A stretch of DNA of 56,055 nucleotides. Source: Myxococcales bacterium (GTDB lineage Bacteria; Myxococcota_A; Polyangia; Fen-1088). The notes below the pieces were generated by a model. It did not search any database. It saw nothing but the letters and a program-made list of their open reading frames with translations, and was not told where the DNA came from. Position numbers and translations under genes: made by a program. Below, in pieces: positions 44,801 through 53,721 of this stretch. The stretch covers positions 1 to 56,055 of the forward strand of contig JANXXE010000030.1 in assembly GCA_025350815.1 (NCBI GenBank), in the 5' to 3' direction. Numbering within the stretch: the first letter of the stretch is position 1; every line of letters begins with the position of its first letter.

Positions 44801-46992
44801 TCCCCGTTCAGCATCTCGCGCACAAGGCGCTCCGGCTCGTCGCTGGGCGAGCGGCCGACCCGCGACATCACGGGCCATTCGTCAGCGGCGTCCTGTGGCC
44901 TGGTGGCGCGGCGGATCTCGGCGGCACGCCCGCGCAGCGCCTGGGCCAGGGGCTCGGCGCCTGGCAGATCCCAGGCTTGCGCCCCCAGTTCAAGGGCACC
45001 CGCCGCGGTCTGCAGATCACCCGCCTTCAGCGCCAGGGCACTCAAGCGCCAGAAGCCAGGATCCCGTGCATCGCTGCGTACAAGTTCACGCAAAGTTTCG
45101 CGAGCGGCGACGCGATCGCCGGCGTCCCACTCGGCACCGGCGCACAGGAACAGCGCGTGGCCCCGCCGAGCCGGATCGTGTTTGGCCCACAGGTGCCACG
45201 CGCTGATCCTCAACGCAGCGTCGCCGATCGCCTCGTTCCCGAGCCGCTCGGCCGCCAGGGCCAGCGGCACGGCGCCTTCATTGAGGGACAGCTCTGCCCC
45301 GAGGACGTCGAGGGCCTCGGTCTTGCGCTGTTGGGACAGCGAGAACTCAAAAGCCCGTAGCGCGAACATTGTGCGAACGGCCGGCGAGGTCGCCGCGGCG
45401 TCAGGGCCCGCCAGGGCCGCCTCGGGTCGAAGTGCGCCGCTCTCGACAAGCTCCAGCATGTCCCGCGCCGGCAGGCGGCTGCCCGGAACGACGCTCAGGG
45501 CCTGTGTCAGCAGTGCTGCGGTTCGCGCGGCAGGCTGTCCGAGCGCGCGCGACAGACGGGCCGCCCAACGCGCAATGGCCAAATACAGGCGCGACGACTC
45601 ACCACGCGCAAGAACGACTTCCAGTTCGGACAAAGCCTCGCGAGGTTCCAGACGGGCCGCCCATTGCACACCGAGGAGGATCGCCTCGGGGCCGTCCGAG
45701 CCGCGGAGGGCACGCAATCGCAGCGCCGAGGCGCGCGGTCGGTCACCAACGGCGTCGTGCAGACGAATCGCAGCCGTGAGCAGCGGCGCCCCCGCAGCAT
45801 CACCCAGCCCAGAGGCCGCAGCGGACAAAGCGTCGGCAGCGGCGCCCGGCTGGTTGGCGGAGATGGCCCGCTCGGCCGCGGCCAAGGCACCCGCCGTGCC
45901 CTCCTGTGCCGTCGCCGCCTGCTGCTCCGGCGCGGCTGCGGGATGCGCCATATCCCACTGCTGCAACAGAATCTGATACGCCCCCCGCTCGACGTCGACC
46001 GCCGCGTCGGCAAGCGCCACCAAGGCCAGGCGGGTGCGGGCAGCATCGCCCCCCCTATCCTCCAGACGAAAGCGCGCGCGCAACGCGGTCAGGTGCGTCG
46101 GATCGGCTTGCAGGGCCCGGCCGTACAGCTCGTTCGCGGTCTCAATCTGGCCCAGCCGCTCGGCGGCGCGACCCGCCGCGATGGCCAGACGCGCGCAATG
46201 CGCATTGGCCTCTATCGTCTCGCCCCCGGCACATGCATGCAATTCGTCGGTCCACAGCGCCAGCTGATCACGCCAGTAAGACTTCTCGATAGGTGCAGCA
46301 CGGGTCTCATCGGACAGCGCCTCGGACCCAGCCGCTGTCCGCGCCGACCACAACGCTTCTTCCCCGGACAACGTCAGTGCCAAAGGCTCTGGTGGCTCGA
46401 CAGGTGGATCGATGTCCAACACCGATGGTTCAGTGGCAACCCTGGCCCCGGCGGCCGTGCGCTCCCTCGTCAACGCTGGTGCCGGCAACGCCGGCGACGG
46501 ATCCGCGTAGACCCCGGTCACCTCGGGAAGGCCGTCGGCCACCAGATTTCGTCCCGTCTTGGCCGTCTCGCCCGACGCAGGCGCCCCGGGTCCGCGGGCC
46601 TCCGCGGTCGATGCTTGAGCGGGCCCAGACGGGCGCGGTGTCTCGACCGAAGCCACGGCAGGTCGCGCCGCAGTGACTTCCAGTTGCTCGACCTCGGGAA
46701 TGAGGATCCCGATACTCTCGCCAATGGCCCCCGTATCGGGAAGCGCACCCATCAGTTCCGTCTGGTCAGGTACCGCAAAGAATGCTGGCGCCTCATCGGG
46801 CACTGGCCGAGGGGCGGACTGGGCGACCACGTCGGGCAACGCGGGCGCGTCCGCGACGACGGGCGGAACCTGCCCATGGTCGATCGGCAGCGCCGCGTCC
46901 CAGGCAGCCAGGTCACGCTCCCAGTCGACCGAATCATCCTTGAAGGGCCCTGCGGCGGGCGGACGATTCGGCGTGTCCTTGTCCTCAGCCAC
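41833..46992 (-). CDS. Giant TPR-repeat protein, copy 2
   Basis: I know no named function. The 1719-residue protein has an acidic, disordered N-terminal part (about 1-200) and a very long array of alpha-helical TPR-like repeats (about 230-1440). These show the ALG.P....A.AL....A.DP....A pattern many times. A globular C-terminal domain of about 260 residues follows and resembles that of the neighbouring protein. No signal peptide or membrane helix is seen, so it is probably a cytoplasmic scaffold. The start is GTG at 46992, one base after the stop of the upstream paralog, implying coupled translation and perhaps a complex. The kinase gene follows. Confidence 0.85.
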   Translation of the reverse strand: MAEDKDTPNRPPAAGPFKDDSVDWERDLAAWDAALPIDHGQVPPVVADAPALPDVVAQSAPRPVPDEAPAFFAVPDQTELMGALPDTGAIGESIGILIPEVEQLEVTAARPAVASVETPRPSGPAQASTAEARGPGAPASGETAKTGRNLVADGLPEVTGVYADPSPALPAPALTRERTAAGARVATEPSVLDIDPPVEPPEPLALTLSGEEALWSARTAAGSEALSDETRAAPIEKSYWRDQLALWTDELHACAGGETIEANAHCARLAIAAGRAAERLGQIETANELYGRALQADPTHLTALRARFRLEDRGGDAARTRLALVALADAAVDVERGAYQILLQQWDMAHPAAAPEQQAATAQEGTAGALAAAERAISANQPGAAADALSAAASGLGDAAGAPLLTAAIRLHDAVGDRPRASALRLRALRGSDGPEAILLGVQWAARLEPREALSELEVVLARGESSRLYLAIARWAARLSRALGQPAARTAALLTQALSVVPGSRLPARDMLELVESGALRPEAALAGPDAAATSPAVRTMFALRAFEFSLSQQRKTEALDVLGAELSLNEGAVPLALAAERLGNEAIGDAALRISAWHLWAKHDPARRGHALFLCAGAEWDAGDRVAARETLRELVRSDARDPGFWRLSALALKAGDLQTAAGALELGAQAWDLPGAEPLAQALRGRAAEIRRATRPQDAADEWPVMSRVGRSPSDEPERLVREMLNGDNEPQAVVSLLRQATPAGAISYRALETCGWMIQAAAPREALTFLLEHVQGSTPPPSAVLLLRRLARVHPDPATRARVLGDIRDFIFDEDDRAVLDFQRAELLEAAGERAAAVPIYRQLASGPLAPAAERALCRVLWILRAGEELGRLNRDQIDACLAAGDTAGASAGWFEQARIRADLLGEAEGEREALGAAVACAPRNAAARLALLLDDGRQGHYGRLVESLAQVTNDSLPALATTARYLAALLDEGRAGGRRADELVEAAAAERPDHSLAIARRVLTIKLRPGAPPAGAAQIMEALADRLVATPGSDVRVAATMFVRAAEIQQALGASDKAESLLRRALGVEPDLLPAALRLRQLELRRGSWTAAIAAYETESNALAVPAHRVAALVTASLIARHKLDDPERSLDLLRQVLQIDPANPEAFARLREALESQGDDRGQAELLAVRVRGTTDPAEALSLRLARADLLTSLGDRQGAKDDMRAVLAEQPHEVGALARLAAIEFDDGAFAVAAELYIRQARFDKDPDSLRRIFLRIGHIYARRLPDAKLAIGAYERVIRFDATDREAMEALSELYAKHNDPRKAAAITEQIVQLETDPQRRLPFLLRLATAAERTGDTRGAANLLKRATEESPRSLQAIGELARFYERTKDTQGRNVLLDLSINLFRQDIRQSATDLSALRSMIPLLRWRQRNVGSAAAAQLLAVLSEDPQDRSDAAWAKPPEHGRHLAPLANPSLEELSLPAALPAGVGNVMRVIGPALSRAAKPRLKRWAVGKSERLAAGVGFRAVADRLAGDLGVRNFDVYVTNTLPSAMTVEPGDPSVMIIGSEIAALDPVGLRFASGYLLRLMDTRFELLVDSSPVQMGALLAGVIRQFVPDYQHPDLPESAVAEAVARVSKAMSRQQRIQLAPFAAEIATQFAIAPMYAALQEAAARVGLLACGDLAASLRILALAEGRPFTPAALAGSPLALALMDFALSPEYEELAAALDAVS

Positions 46993-46993
46993 G

Positions 46994-49900
46994 CTACCTG
47001 TCCCCCGTCAGGCCCAGCACGCGGCGCTGATTGCCGTACTCATCGCCGAGCGCGAACGCAATGAGTTCGCGGGATGCCTCGGTAAGTAGGTTGTCACCGG
47101 ACGAGGCCGCCCCCGCCATCGTCCGTAGGGCCGCCCGCAGATCGCCGGCGACCAGCAGGCCAAATCGATTGGCGGCGCGCACGACTGTCGCGCGCCATGT
47201 CTCCACGTTCAGGGGCTCGGTCTCGATACGACGCGCAAAGATCTCGAGCGCCTTGAGCGATCGGCGCGGCAGGTTCTTGCCCAGGGCCTTGGCAGCCGTC
47301 CGAAATGTCGCCGCAGAAAGGTCGATCACGGATTCGCCGGAAGTCGGGACAACGGCGGTAGCACCGGCCAGGTACGCAGCGGCCGAAAACGATTCCACAA
47401 GCTCATGGACTGACAGCCGTTCAACGCACGCGGCGCCCTGCCGCAGCAGGGCCAGAGCACGACCGGTCTTGAAGCGCGCCGAGGCATCGCCACCCAGAAT
47501 GCCTCGACCCAAAATCAGGGTTGGCTCGGGCGCGTCGACGGCAAGCACGGCCAATTCGTCGCTGCCCGCGACATGAATCGTTAGCTGCGCAATCCCCAGC
47601 GAGCGCGCGGCGGCCTCGACCCAAGCCAGGCGCGGCTCGAAGCCGGATGCGATTTTCGTCTGGCGCGACACCCCGACCGCGACCAGGTCCAGCGGTGCGG
47701 AAACCGCGATCGCCTCCGCCACGTGCGGCCATATCTCGACCAGCAGCGACGACGGAGCTGCCTTCGCGTCCGGGGCGCCGAGCGCCAGAAGATTGGACAG
47801 GGCGCAAGGATGCAGAAGATCGCGGGTACGACCCCGTTCGTTACCGAGGCCGAGGGCGCCCAGTAACTGCCCGGCCGCATCGCCCAGATCAGTCAGCCCG
47901 CGAATGTGCGCCAGGATTTGCAAGCGATCCAGGCGCCGCGTGTCCAGTGGATCGCCCTGCAACAGAGAACCACGCAGGTCGCCAATGGCGCGATCGAGCG
48001 CCGCACGATCCACCTGCGAGGCCGTGACGATCTCGGCCGGCAGCCGCGCCAGTTCAGCGGCCGCGTCGCCGACGGGATCCAGCATCAGAGCGTCTAGAAA
48101 GGCGATCTGCGCTTGTGTCGGATTCTGGCGCTGATCTCGTTCGATCCGGCCGATGCGGATCGCCAGGCCCGCGCGCGCGGTCGCATCTGTCGTAAGATCC
48201 CGCAACGCCCGCAATTGCTCGATGGCGCGGCCAAAATCGCCGTCCTCCTCAAGCAACCGGATCAAATTTTCGCGCGCGACGGTGTCGCCGGGGCGGGTCT
48301 CAATCGCGGTCTGCAAGACAGTCACCGCCCGTTCGACGAGACCCATCTGCGAATACGCCTGGGCAAGATCGAGCCGCATCGGCGCCAGTCGGTCGGGCCC
48401 GGTCTCGGCGCGCATCGCCCGTTCCAGAAACTCCGCTGCCACTGAAGGGCGCCGTTCGTCGAGCGCGACGCACGCAAGATTCTGCAGGGCCTCGACGTTC
48501 TGGGCATCAAGGGCGACAATCCGTTTCCAGTCGAAGGCGGCATCGCGCGCACGACCAAGTCGCCCCGCCCGCAGCCGCGCGCGTTCGAGATAAAGCGGGA
48601 CGCGCTCGGCCGGCGTGGTTGTACGCTGGACCTTGTATGAGACGAGACGCTCAAGGGCCGCCGCATCGTCCTTTTCGGAGAAGATGCGGTGAAGCCTGAA
48701 ATAGGCCTCGTCATCGCCGGGCATGCGGTCGAGAACCTTGAGGTACAGCCGCGCGGCCTCCTGGGGGCGACGAAGATCCTCGAACAGCAAAGCCGCGCCC
48801 GCAAACATCTCGGCCGCCCGTCGCGGATCACGAAGCCTGGATCCCAGCGCGGCCAGCGCGGCGGCCTCGGCCTGACGATCACCGGCGGCGTGGGCGATTC
48901 GCCTTAGTCCCTCGGCTCCCTCGACTGACCCCGGGGCGAGATCCAGCACGCGGGCCCAGATCTCGGCGGCCACCCGCAGACGCCCCGAGGCCTCCGCCTG
49001 TTCGGCCTGTTCCGCCAGCAATTCCTCGGCCAGGGCAAGCCCCCGCGAATCGGCGCTCAGATCTTCTACGCGGGCGCGGCGTAGCTCGGCCAGACGCCCC
49101 GACCACGCGTCTGCCAACAAGTCTGTCGCCGCCACCCGGACCGGGAGGCCGTTGTCGTCAGCCGCTCTGAGCAAGGCATCGGCGGAATCGGGAAGCCCCA
49201 GGAAGTGGCGCCGAAGCCCGACGGCCGTCCAGATCTCGCGGGCGCCCGTTCGATTGTCCGGTGCGTACGACGCATCTGCGAGGCGTTCCAACCCGCGCAG
49301 AGTCTTCGCCTGGTCGGATTCGCGCACACCGGCCAGCCATTCCCACAACGCATCACCCACGTCGACCCCGGGCGGCTCCGTCGACGGCAAACCGACGGTC
49401 AGTGCCCACAGTTCAGCCTCGCGCCGCAGCGCCGTGGCCGTGACCGTTCCCTTGACCAGACCGGCGAGGTGGCGCAGCGATTCCACCTGACCGGGGACAT
49501 CGCCCGCAGCCGCCTTCGCCCGGTAGATCCCCAACGCGACGTCGATCGCTGCATCACCGCCCGCTGCATCACCGCCGTCGGCCCCTTCCAGGGCGTCCCG
49601 AAAGGCCACTGTCGCCTGTTCGCGCTCACCGGCCAGCTCAAGGGCCTCGGCCAGCGCCAATCGATCGGATGGTGAGGCGGTCACCGTCCCGCCTGCCTCG
49701 CGCAGCATCTCAATCTCCAACGCCGGACTGCCGGACCGTCGCGCCAGGTCCAGGCACCACGCGATAGCCAATGCCTCACCCGCGCGACGCAGCGGCTCGA
49801 GCGCCGCGACGGCCGCCTGCCACTGCCCGGCCCGTGCGGCCGCGGCGGCCAAGCGGTAGCGCAAAGCACGGGCCACGTCAGCTGCACCCCGCTGCTCGGC

Positions 49901-51919
49901 GCTCCGAAGTTCATCGGCGACCACTGTCGCGCGCGCTTCCGGTGTCGCGGCCGGGGCCAGCAGACGTTCGAGGGCCGCGCCCGCCGGGCAGGATGGATCG
50001 TCTTGTAGCGCTTGGCGAAGCAGCGTCTCGGTCTGGGCCCCTCGATCGCCGGACAGAAGGCGCGCAGCAAGCACGCGCAAGGCGGCGCGAACCTGGGGAT
50101 TCGTGGTCTCTTCCGCCAGGCGTTCGAGGGCACCGAGCGCGGACTGCGCGCCCCGTTCTCCGTCGATTCCGGTGACCATCGCGACATCCACCAGGCGGAC
50201 CCGGGTGGGCAGATCACCAACCACTCGGGTGATCTCATCCTGTGCGGCCAGGGCCAGGGCCGGTGCGGCCAGCAGATCTTGGTGAATCGCCACGAGAGCC
50301 TGGCGCAACTGCAGCTGTCTGCCCCCGTCGCCTGCCGTTCGCACAAGCTCGCCCTCAAAGAATGTCGCCAAGGCCCACCAGCGACCCGTCGATGCAAGCA
50401 CAGCGGCCAACCCGTCGATGGCCGGTTGGTAGGCCGGCACCAGCGCCAGCGCTCGACGAAACATTTCCTCCGCGCCCGTGGCCTCCTTGAGCACCTCGTG
50501 CCGAACGGTGCCCGCCCGCACCAGCAAGTGCGCCGCCTCTGCCGCCGCCCCGTTCGCAAGCGCGGCATCTCCGGTGGAAGCGAGTCGCTCGGCCTCGGCA
50601 GCAAATTCCCTGGCCAGCCCCTCGGCATCGCCCAGGCGCGACAGAACGCGGGCGCGCGTCAGGTGGACCAGCGATTCCAAAGGCCCCGCCGGACGGATCC
50701 GGTCGAGCGCTCCGATGGCTTCGCCCAGCGCCCCGCCCCGGGCGGCCACCTCCGCCCGACGCAACAGCGCCTCATCGACGACGACGTCGGGCAATCGCCC
50801 GTTCTGCGTGTCCAGCAATGCGGCAATCGCGTCCGGACGGCCAGCGTCGTCAGCCACATCGAGAAAATCGATGGCCGTCAGGGTATGGGTCGGGGCCAGC
50901 GGAATCGCCCGCTCCAGCACCGCGAGGGCCGCGTCCTTGGCCCCTCGTTTGAGTAGGATCTTGGCCTTCTCGCGGTACAGCGCCACGAGCAGCGACAAAT
51001 CGGGCGATCCCGTGGGCGCGTCACGGGACAGGCGAGAATCGAAAGCGTCCAGCACGCGCAGCCGCAGGTCGGGGCGATCCAGCAACAGGGACAAGCGATC
51101 CAACTCTTGCAAAATCGGCTGCAAGATCGGCTGCAAAATCGGCGCGGGAACGGCGTTGCTGGCCAGCGCCTTGAACAGCGTGTCCGCCGCACGGTTGGCA
51201 CACTCGGGCTCCGGCCCGTTGGCCATCGCGCCGCGCTGAAGACGCGCCAGTTCAACGGCGACGATCGCTCGCTGCTGCGGGTCGGGCCCCCGGGTGGACA
51301 ACGCCACAAGGGCGGACTCAATGTCCTCTTGAACACCTCGTCTCAGGGCCAGCAGCAACAACGACCACAGCGCGGCCGGATGGTCGGGTGCGGCCTCCGC
51401 GGCGGCGCGATAGCTGCGCTGGGCATCCTCGTCGCGGCCCAGTCGATCCTCGAGAATTCGGCCCTTCTCGACGTGCAGGTCCGCACGATCCGTGAGGTTG
51501 GGCAGCGCCGAAAAGCGAATCTCCGCGTCCAGCAGCCGAACGAGATTCTCCCAGAAACCCCGACCCGTGAAGATCCGCCGCAACGCCCATGCGTTCGGCT
51601 GGAACGTCGGATCGATTGTCAGCGACTGGGCATACGCCTTGGCCGCCTCGCGGGTCAGGCCGAGGGCCCGCTCACGCAAAAACGCCCCTTCATGCAGCAG
51701 GCGCGCAGAGCGCCGGGGATCGGTCCGGCCGGCGGCGGCCGCCTCGCTGTCGAACAGGGCCAGATCCTGGCGGGGATCGTTCAGTAGGGCGGCGTCCAGC
51801 CAAGGAAAGGATTCACCCGGTTCGCCGTCGGGCGTCGGGGGACTGTCGGGGCGAAGGGTGCCGGCCGCGTCCTGCCGCCAGCGATCCTCGTCGCTCCTAC
51901 CGGCAGGAGGGTTCGACAT
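46994..51919 (-). CDS. Giant TPR-repeat protein, copy 1
   Basis: The 1641-residue protein has a similar plan: a disordered acidic start (about 1-50), TPR-like repeats for most of its length (SLTIDPTFQPNAW, ALVPAYQPAIDGLA, LMLDPVGD and many others), and a C-terminal domain of about 300 residues. The C-terminal segment RFGLLVAGDLRAALR parallels RVGLLACGDLAASLR of copy 2, and EPTLILGRGILGG parallels DPSVMIIGSEIAA. No export signal is seen. Two in-frame microrepeats occur in it (49548-49577 and 51109-51143). ATG 51919 lies 144 bases from the divergent ETF-like gene. It is probably a scaffold; the function is unknown. Confidence 0.85.
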   Translation of the reverse strand: MSNPPAGRSDEDRWRQDAAGTLRPDSPPTPDGEPGESFPWLDAALLNDPRQDLALFDSEAAAAGRTDPRRSARLLHEGAFLRERALGLTREAAKAYAQSLTIDPTFQPNAWALRRIFTGRGFWENLVRLLDAEIRFSALPNLTDRADLHVEKGRILEDRLGRDEDAQRSYRAAAEAAPDHPAALWSLLLLALRRGVQEDIESALVALSTRGPDPQQRAIVAVELARLQRGAMANGPEPECANRAADTLFKALASNAVPAPILQPILQPILQELDRLSLLLDRPDLRLRVLDAFDSRLSRDAPTGSPDLSLLVALYREKAKILLKRGAKDAALAVLERAIPLAPTHTLTAIDFLDVADDAGRPDAIAALLDTQNGRLPDVVVDEALLRRAEVAARGGALGEAIGALDRIRPAGPLESLVHLTRARVLSRLGDAEGLAREFAAEAERLASTGDAALANGAAAEAAHLLVRAGTVRHEVLKEATGAEEMFRRALALVPAYQPAIDGLAAVLASTGRWWALATFFEGELVRTAGDGGRQLQLRQALVAIHQDLLAAPALALAAQDEITRVVGDLPTRVRLVDVAMVTGIDGERGAQSALGALERLAEETTNPQVRAALRVLAARLLSGDRGAQTETLLRQALQDDPSCPAGAALERLLAPAATPEARATVVADELRSAEQRGAADVARALRYRLAAAAARAGQWQAAVAALEPLRRAGEALAIAWCLDLARRSGSPALEIEMLREAGGTVTASPSDRLALAEALELAGEREQATVAFRDALEGADGGDAAGGDAAIDVALGIYRAKAAAGDVPGQVESLRHLAGLVKGTVTATALRREAELWALTVGLPSTEPPGVDVGDALWEWLAGVRESDQAKTLRGLERLADASYAPDNRTGAREIWTAVGLRRHFLGLPDSADALLRAADDNGLPVRVAATDLLADAWSGRLAELRRARVEDLSADSRGLALAEELLAEQAEQAEASGRLRVAAEIWARVLDLAPGSVEGAEGLRRIAHAAGDRQAEAAALAALGSRLRDPRRAAEMFAGAALLFEDLRRPQEAARLYLKVLDRMPGDDEAYFRLHRIFSEKDDAAALERLVSYKVQRTTTPAERVPLYLERARLRAGRLGRARDAAFDWKRIVALDAQNVEALQNLACVALDERRPSVAAEFLERAMRAETGPDRLAPMRLDLAQAYSQMGLVERAVTVLQTAIETRPGDTVARENLIRLLEEDGDFGRAIEQLRALRDLTTDATARAGLAIRIGRIERDQRQNPTQAQIAFLDALMLDPVGDAAAELARLPAEIVTASQVDRAALDRAIGDLRGSLLQGDPLDTRRLDRLQILAHIRGLTDLGDAAGQLLGALGLGNERGRTRDLLHPCALSNLLALGAPDAKAAPSSLLVEIWPHVAEAIAVSAPLDLVAVGVSRQTKIASGFEPRLAWVEAAARSLGIAQLTIHVAGSDELAVLAVDAPEPTLILGRGILGGDASARFKTGRALALLRQGAACVERLSVHELVESFSAAAYLAGATAVVPTSGESVIDLSAATFRTAAKALGKNLPRRSLKALEIFARRIETEPLNVETWRATVVRAANRFGLLVAGDLRAALRTMAGAASSGDNLLTEASRELIAFALGDEYGNQRRVLGLTGDR
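49548..49577. repeat. 15-base tandem repeat in the TPR gene
   Basis: Two copies of a 15-base unit (GCTGCATCACCGCCC, then the same with a last-base change) encode the repeated peptide GGDAA on the minus strand. The unit length is a multiple of three, so copy-number change would not break the frame. Confidence 0.7.
51109..51143. repeat. 12-base tandem repeat in the TPR gene
   Basis: Three near-identical 12-base units (GCAAAATCGGCT, GCAAGATCGGCT, GCAAAATCGGCG) encode ILQPILQPILQ on the minus strand. The unit keeps the frame, so the repeat could expand or shrink and vary the spacing of helices in the product. Confidence 0.7.
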
Positions 51920-52063
51920 TTAGATTTCCCAGAAAGGCGGCGCCAGTATGGCGGCACAAGAATCGTGGTGTCAATTCAGGTGCGCGCGCGACGGGTGGCC
52001 GGCCGTACTACAATGGCGGCGCGATGGGCATGCCCCCCCCAACGTTCCGCCTCGGGTTCCGCC

Positions 52064-53047
52064 ATGGCTAACATCTTGGTCTTCACCGATCTGCGTTCGG
52101 GAATTCCCAGCACACCGTCACGCTTCGCCCTGGGCGAGGCCCGGCGCGTTGCCGGCGAGCTCGGAGCGACGGTCTACGCGGTCGTGGCGACCGGCGACAT
52201 CGTCCCCGAGGCGATCGATTCGCTGACGAACGATCTCGGCCTCGCTGGCGCCGACAAGATTCTTTTTTGTTCTGACGCCGTCGTCGAAAAGGCGCCCCTC
52301 GATGCGACCCACGGCGGGCTGCTGACGGTTCTGGCCGACAGACTACAACCGCTGCTGTTCCTGTTTCCGGCGGGTGGCAGCGGCCCCGAACTCGGACCGC
52401 CCCTGGCCCTGCGCAGTGGCGCCACCTACTGTCCCCGGGTTCAACTGGAGATCCTGCCCGGCCTCGGTGCTGCTGATCCAACACACGGGCCGCGGCTGAT
52501 TCTGCGATATGCGCGCGCCCGCCGGGACCGACTGCGGGTCCTTGATCTCGCCCCGTCACACCGGGCGCAGCCCGTGGTCGCCACCCTGCCGGCGGGCTTT
52601 CCCCCGCATGCCCCACCCGGCGGTGTGGCGGCCGAGATCCAGATGGTCCGTTGCCCGGCTACGGTGGAGTGTCCCATCGACGAGATTTCCACAACGCCCG
52701 ACCCGACCTCCGCCATCGAACTGGCCTCGACCGTCTTGGTGGTCGACCGCGAACTGGCGATGTCACGGACGTCAACCACCCCGCTGGCGAACGTGGCCCT
52801 GGCATCGGTCGAGGACCCCGCGCTGTCGCTGGCCTGCCCCGCCCTGCTGATCTACCTGGGCGCCAGCGGCCTCGACGGTGGCGCAGTCGCCGTCTCGCCG
52901 ACAACGCACGTCGCCTTGATCGGCCCCGCGGGGATGGTCCGACAGCCCCCGCCTTTCGTCGACCTGACCTGGCAAATCGACGAGGCCGAACGAACTCGCG
53001 CGGTCGACGAGATTGTCGAAGCCCTGGCTGCAGCCGGCCTGTCATGA
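52064..53047 (+). CDS. Electron transfer flavoprotein alpha-like protein, divergent
   Basis: The 327-residue protein has an ETF-alpha-like N-terminal domain: MANILVFTDL, a GELGATVYAVVATGD strand-turn, LAGADKILFCSD and FPAGGSGPELGPPLALRSGA. The C-terminal domain does not show the usual FAD-binding elements; I find no GGRG, GQTGK or SGAIQH counterpart, and the region reads VLVVDRELAMSRTS and YLGASGLDGG instead. It may have lost or changed its flavin. ATG 52064 is chosen because family similarity starts there. The gene order is alpha then beta, the opposite of the common order, with an ATGA overlap. Confidence 0.75.
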   Translation: MANILVFTDLRSGIPSTPSRFALGEARRVAGELGATVYAVVATGDIVPEAIDSLTNDLGLAGADKILFCSDAVVEKAPLDATHGGLLTVLADRLQPLLFLFPAGGSGPELGPPLALRSGATYCPRVQLEILPGLGAADPTHGPRLILRYARARRDRLRVLDLAPSHRAQPVVATLPAGFPPHAPPGGVAAEIQMVRCPATVECPIDEISTTPDPTSAIELASTVLVVDRELAMSRTSTTPLANVALASVEDPALSLACPALLIYLGASGLDGGAVAVSPTTHVALIGPAGMVRQPPPFVDLTWQIDEAERTRAVDEIVEALAAAGLS

Positions 53048-53721
53048 AGGTCGTGGTCTGCGTCGAAAGTTCTGCGCTCGGCCGTGCCAGTCGCGCGGCC
53101 GTCGCTGCGGCGCTGGGGCTTGGCCCGGGTGCGTCCGTTACCGCTGTGTCGGCGGGCGCCACCAGGGACGGTCAGAACAGCGCCCTGGCCGAGACCCGAA
53201 GGCTGGGTGTCGACCGAACCGTCCAGGTGCTGGACCGCGCGCTGGCCGATCCCGATGTCCTGACCTTGGGGCGCGCCCTGGCGGCGGCCCTATCGCGCCT
53301 GGGGCCAGACCTTATCCTTACCGGCGCGCAGTCGGACGACGAGGGTTCGGGCGTGATGGCTGCCGCGATCGCCCACCACCTGGATTTCGTCGTCATCACC
53401 CGGGCAGAAGATATTGCCGTCGATCTGGAGCATCCCAACACGCTGTTGCTGACCGTGCGCGGTGGTGGATCTCGTCGACGTCTCCGCGTGCGTCTACCGG
53501 CCGTGGTCTCAATCAAAGAAGGCGTCCGCCGCGCACCGTTGCCCGAGAAGTCCGGGGCAATACAAGATGCGCCCCAGGTGTGGACCCTGGCCGATCTCGG
53601 AACCAGCCCGACCCCGCTGCCGCCCCGCCCCGACACCAGCGGCGCGCTGGTGCCCTTTTCGCGCAAGCCCGTCGCGGTCACGTCCGCAGCCGCCCTGGTC
53701 AGGCGGGGTTTCGGGCCGTAG
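53044..53721 (+). CDS. Electron transfer flavoprotein beta-like protein
   Basis: The 225-residue protein starts MKVVVCVESS and has the ETF-beta-type segment LILTGAQSDDEGSGVMAAAIAHHL, which forms the AMP-binding region in the family. It is shorter than typical EtfB (about 250) and ends with a proline-rich stretch. It overlaps the alpha-like gene by ATGA, which supports a heterodimer. Its 3' end overlaps the convergent CCA-adding enzyme gene by 23 bases. The electron donor is unknown; the beta-oxidation genes at 21310-24851 are far away and no acyl-CoA dehydrogenase is in the window. Confidence 0.78.
   Translation: MKVVVCVESSALGRASRAAVAAALGLGPGASVTAVSAGATRDGQNSALAETRRLGVDRTVQVLDRALADPDVLTLGRALAAALSRLGPDLILTGAQSDDEGSGVMAAAIAHHLDFVVITRAEDIAVDLEHPNTLLLTVRGGGSRRRLRVRLPAVVSIKEGVRRAPLPEKSGAIQDAPQVWTLADLGTSPTPLPPRPDTSGALVPFSRKPVAVTSAAALVRRGFGP

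Noticed and set aside
43996-45360. 454-codon open frame on the plus strand
   Set aside because: It lies inside the giant TPR gene on the opposite strand. Arg/Gln-rich, with no domain pattern.
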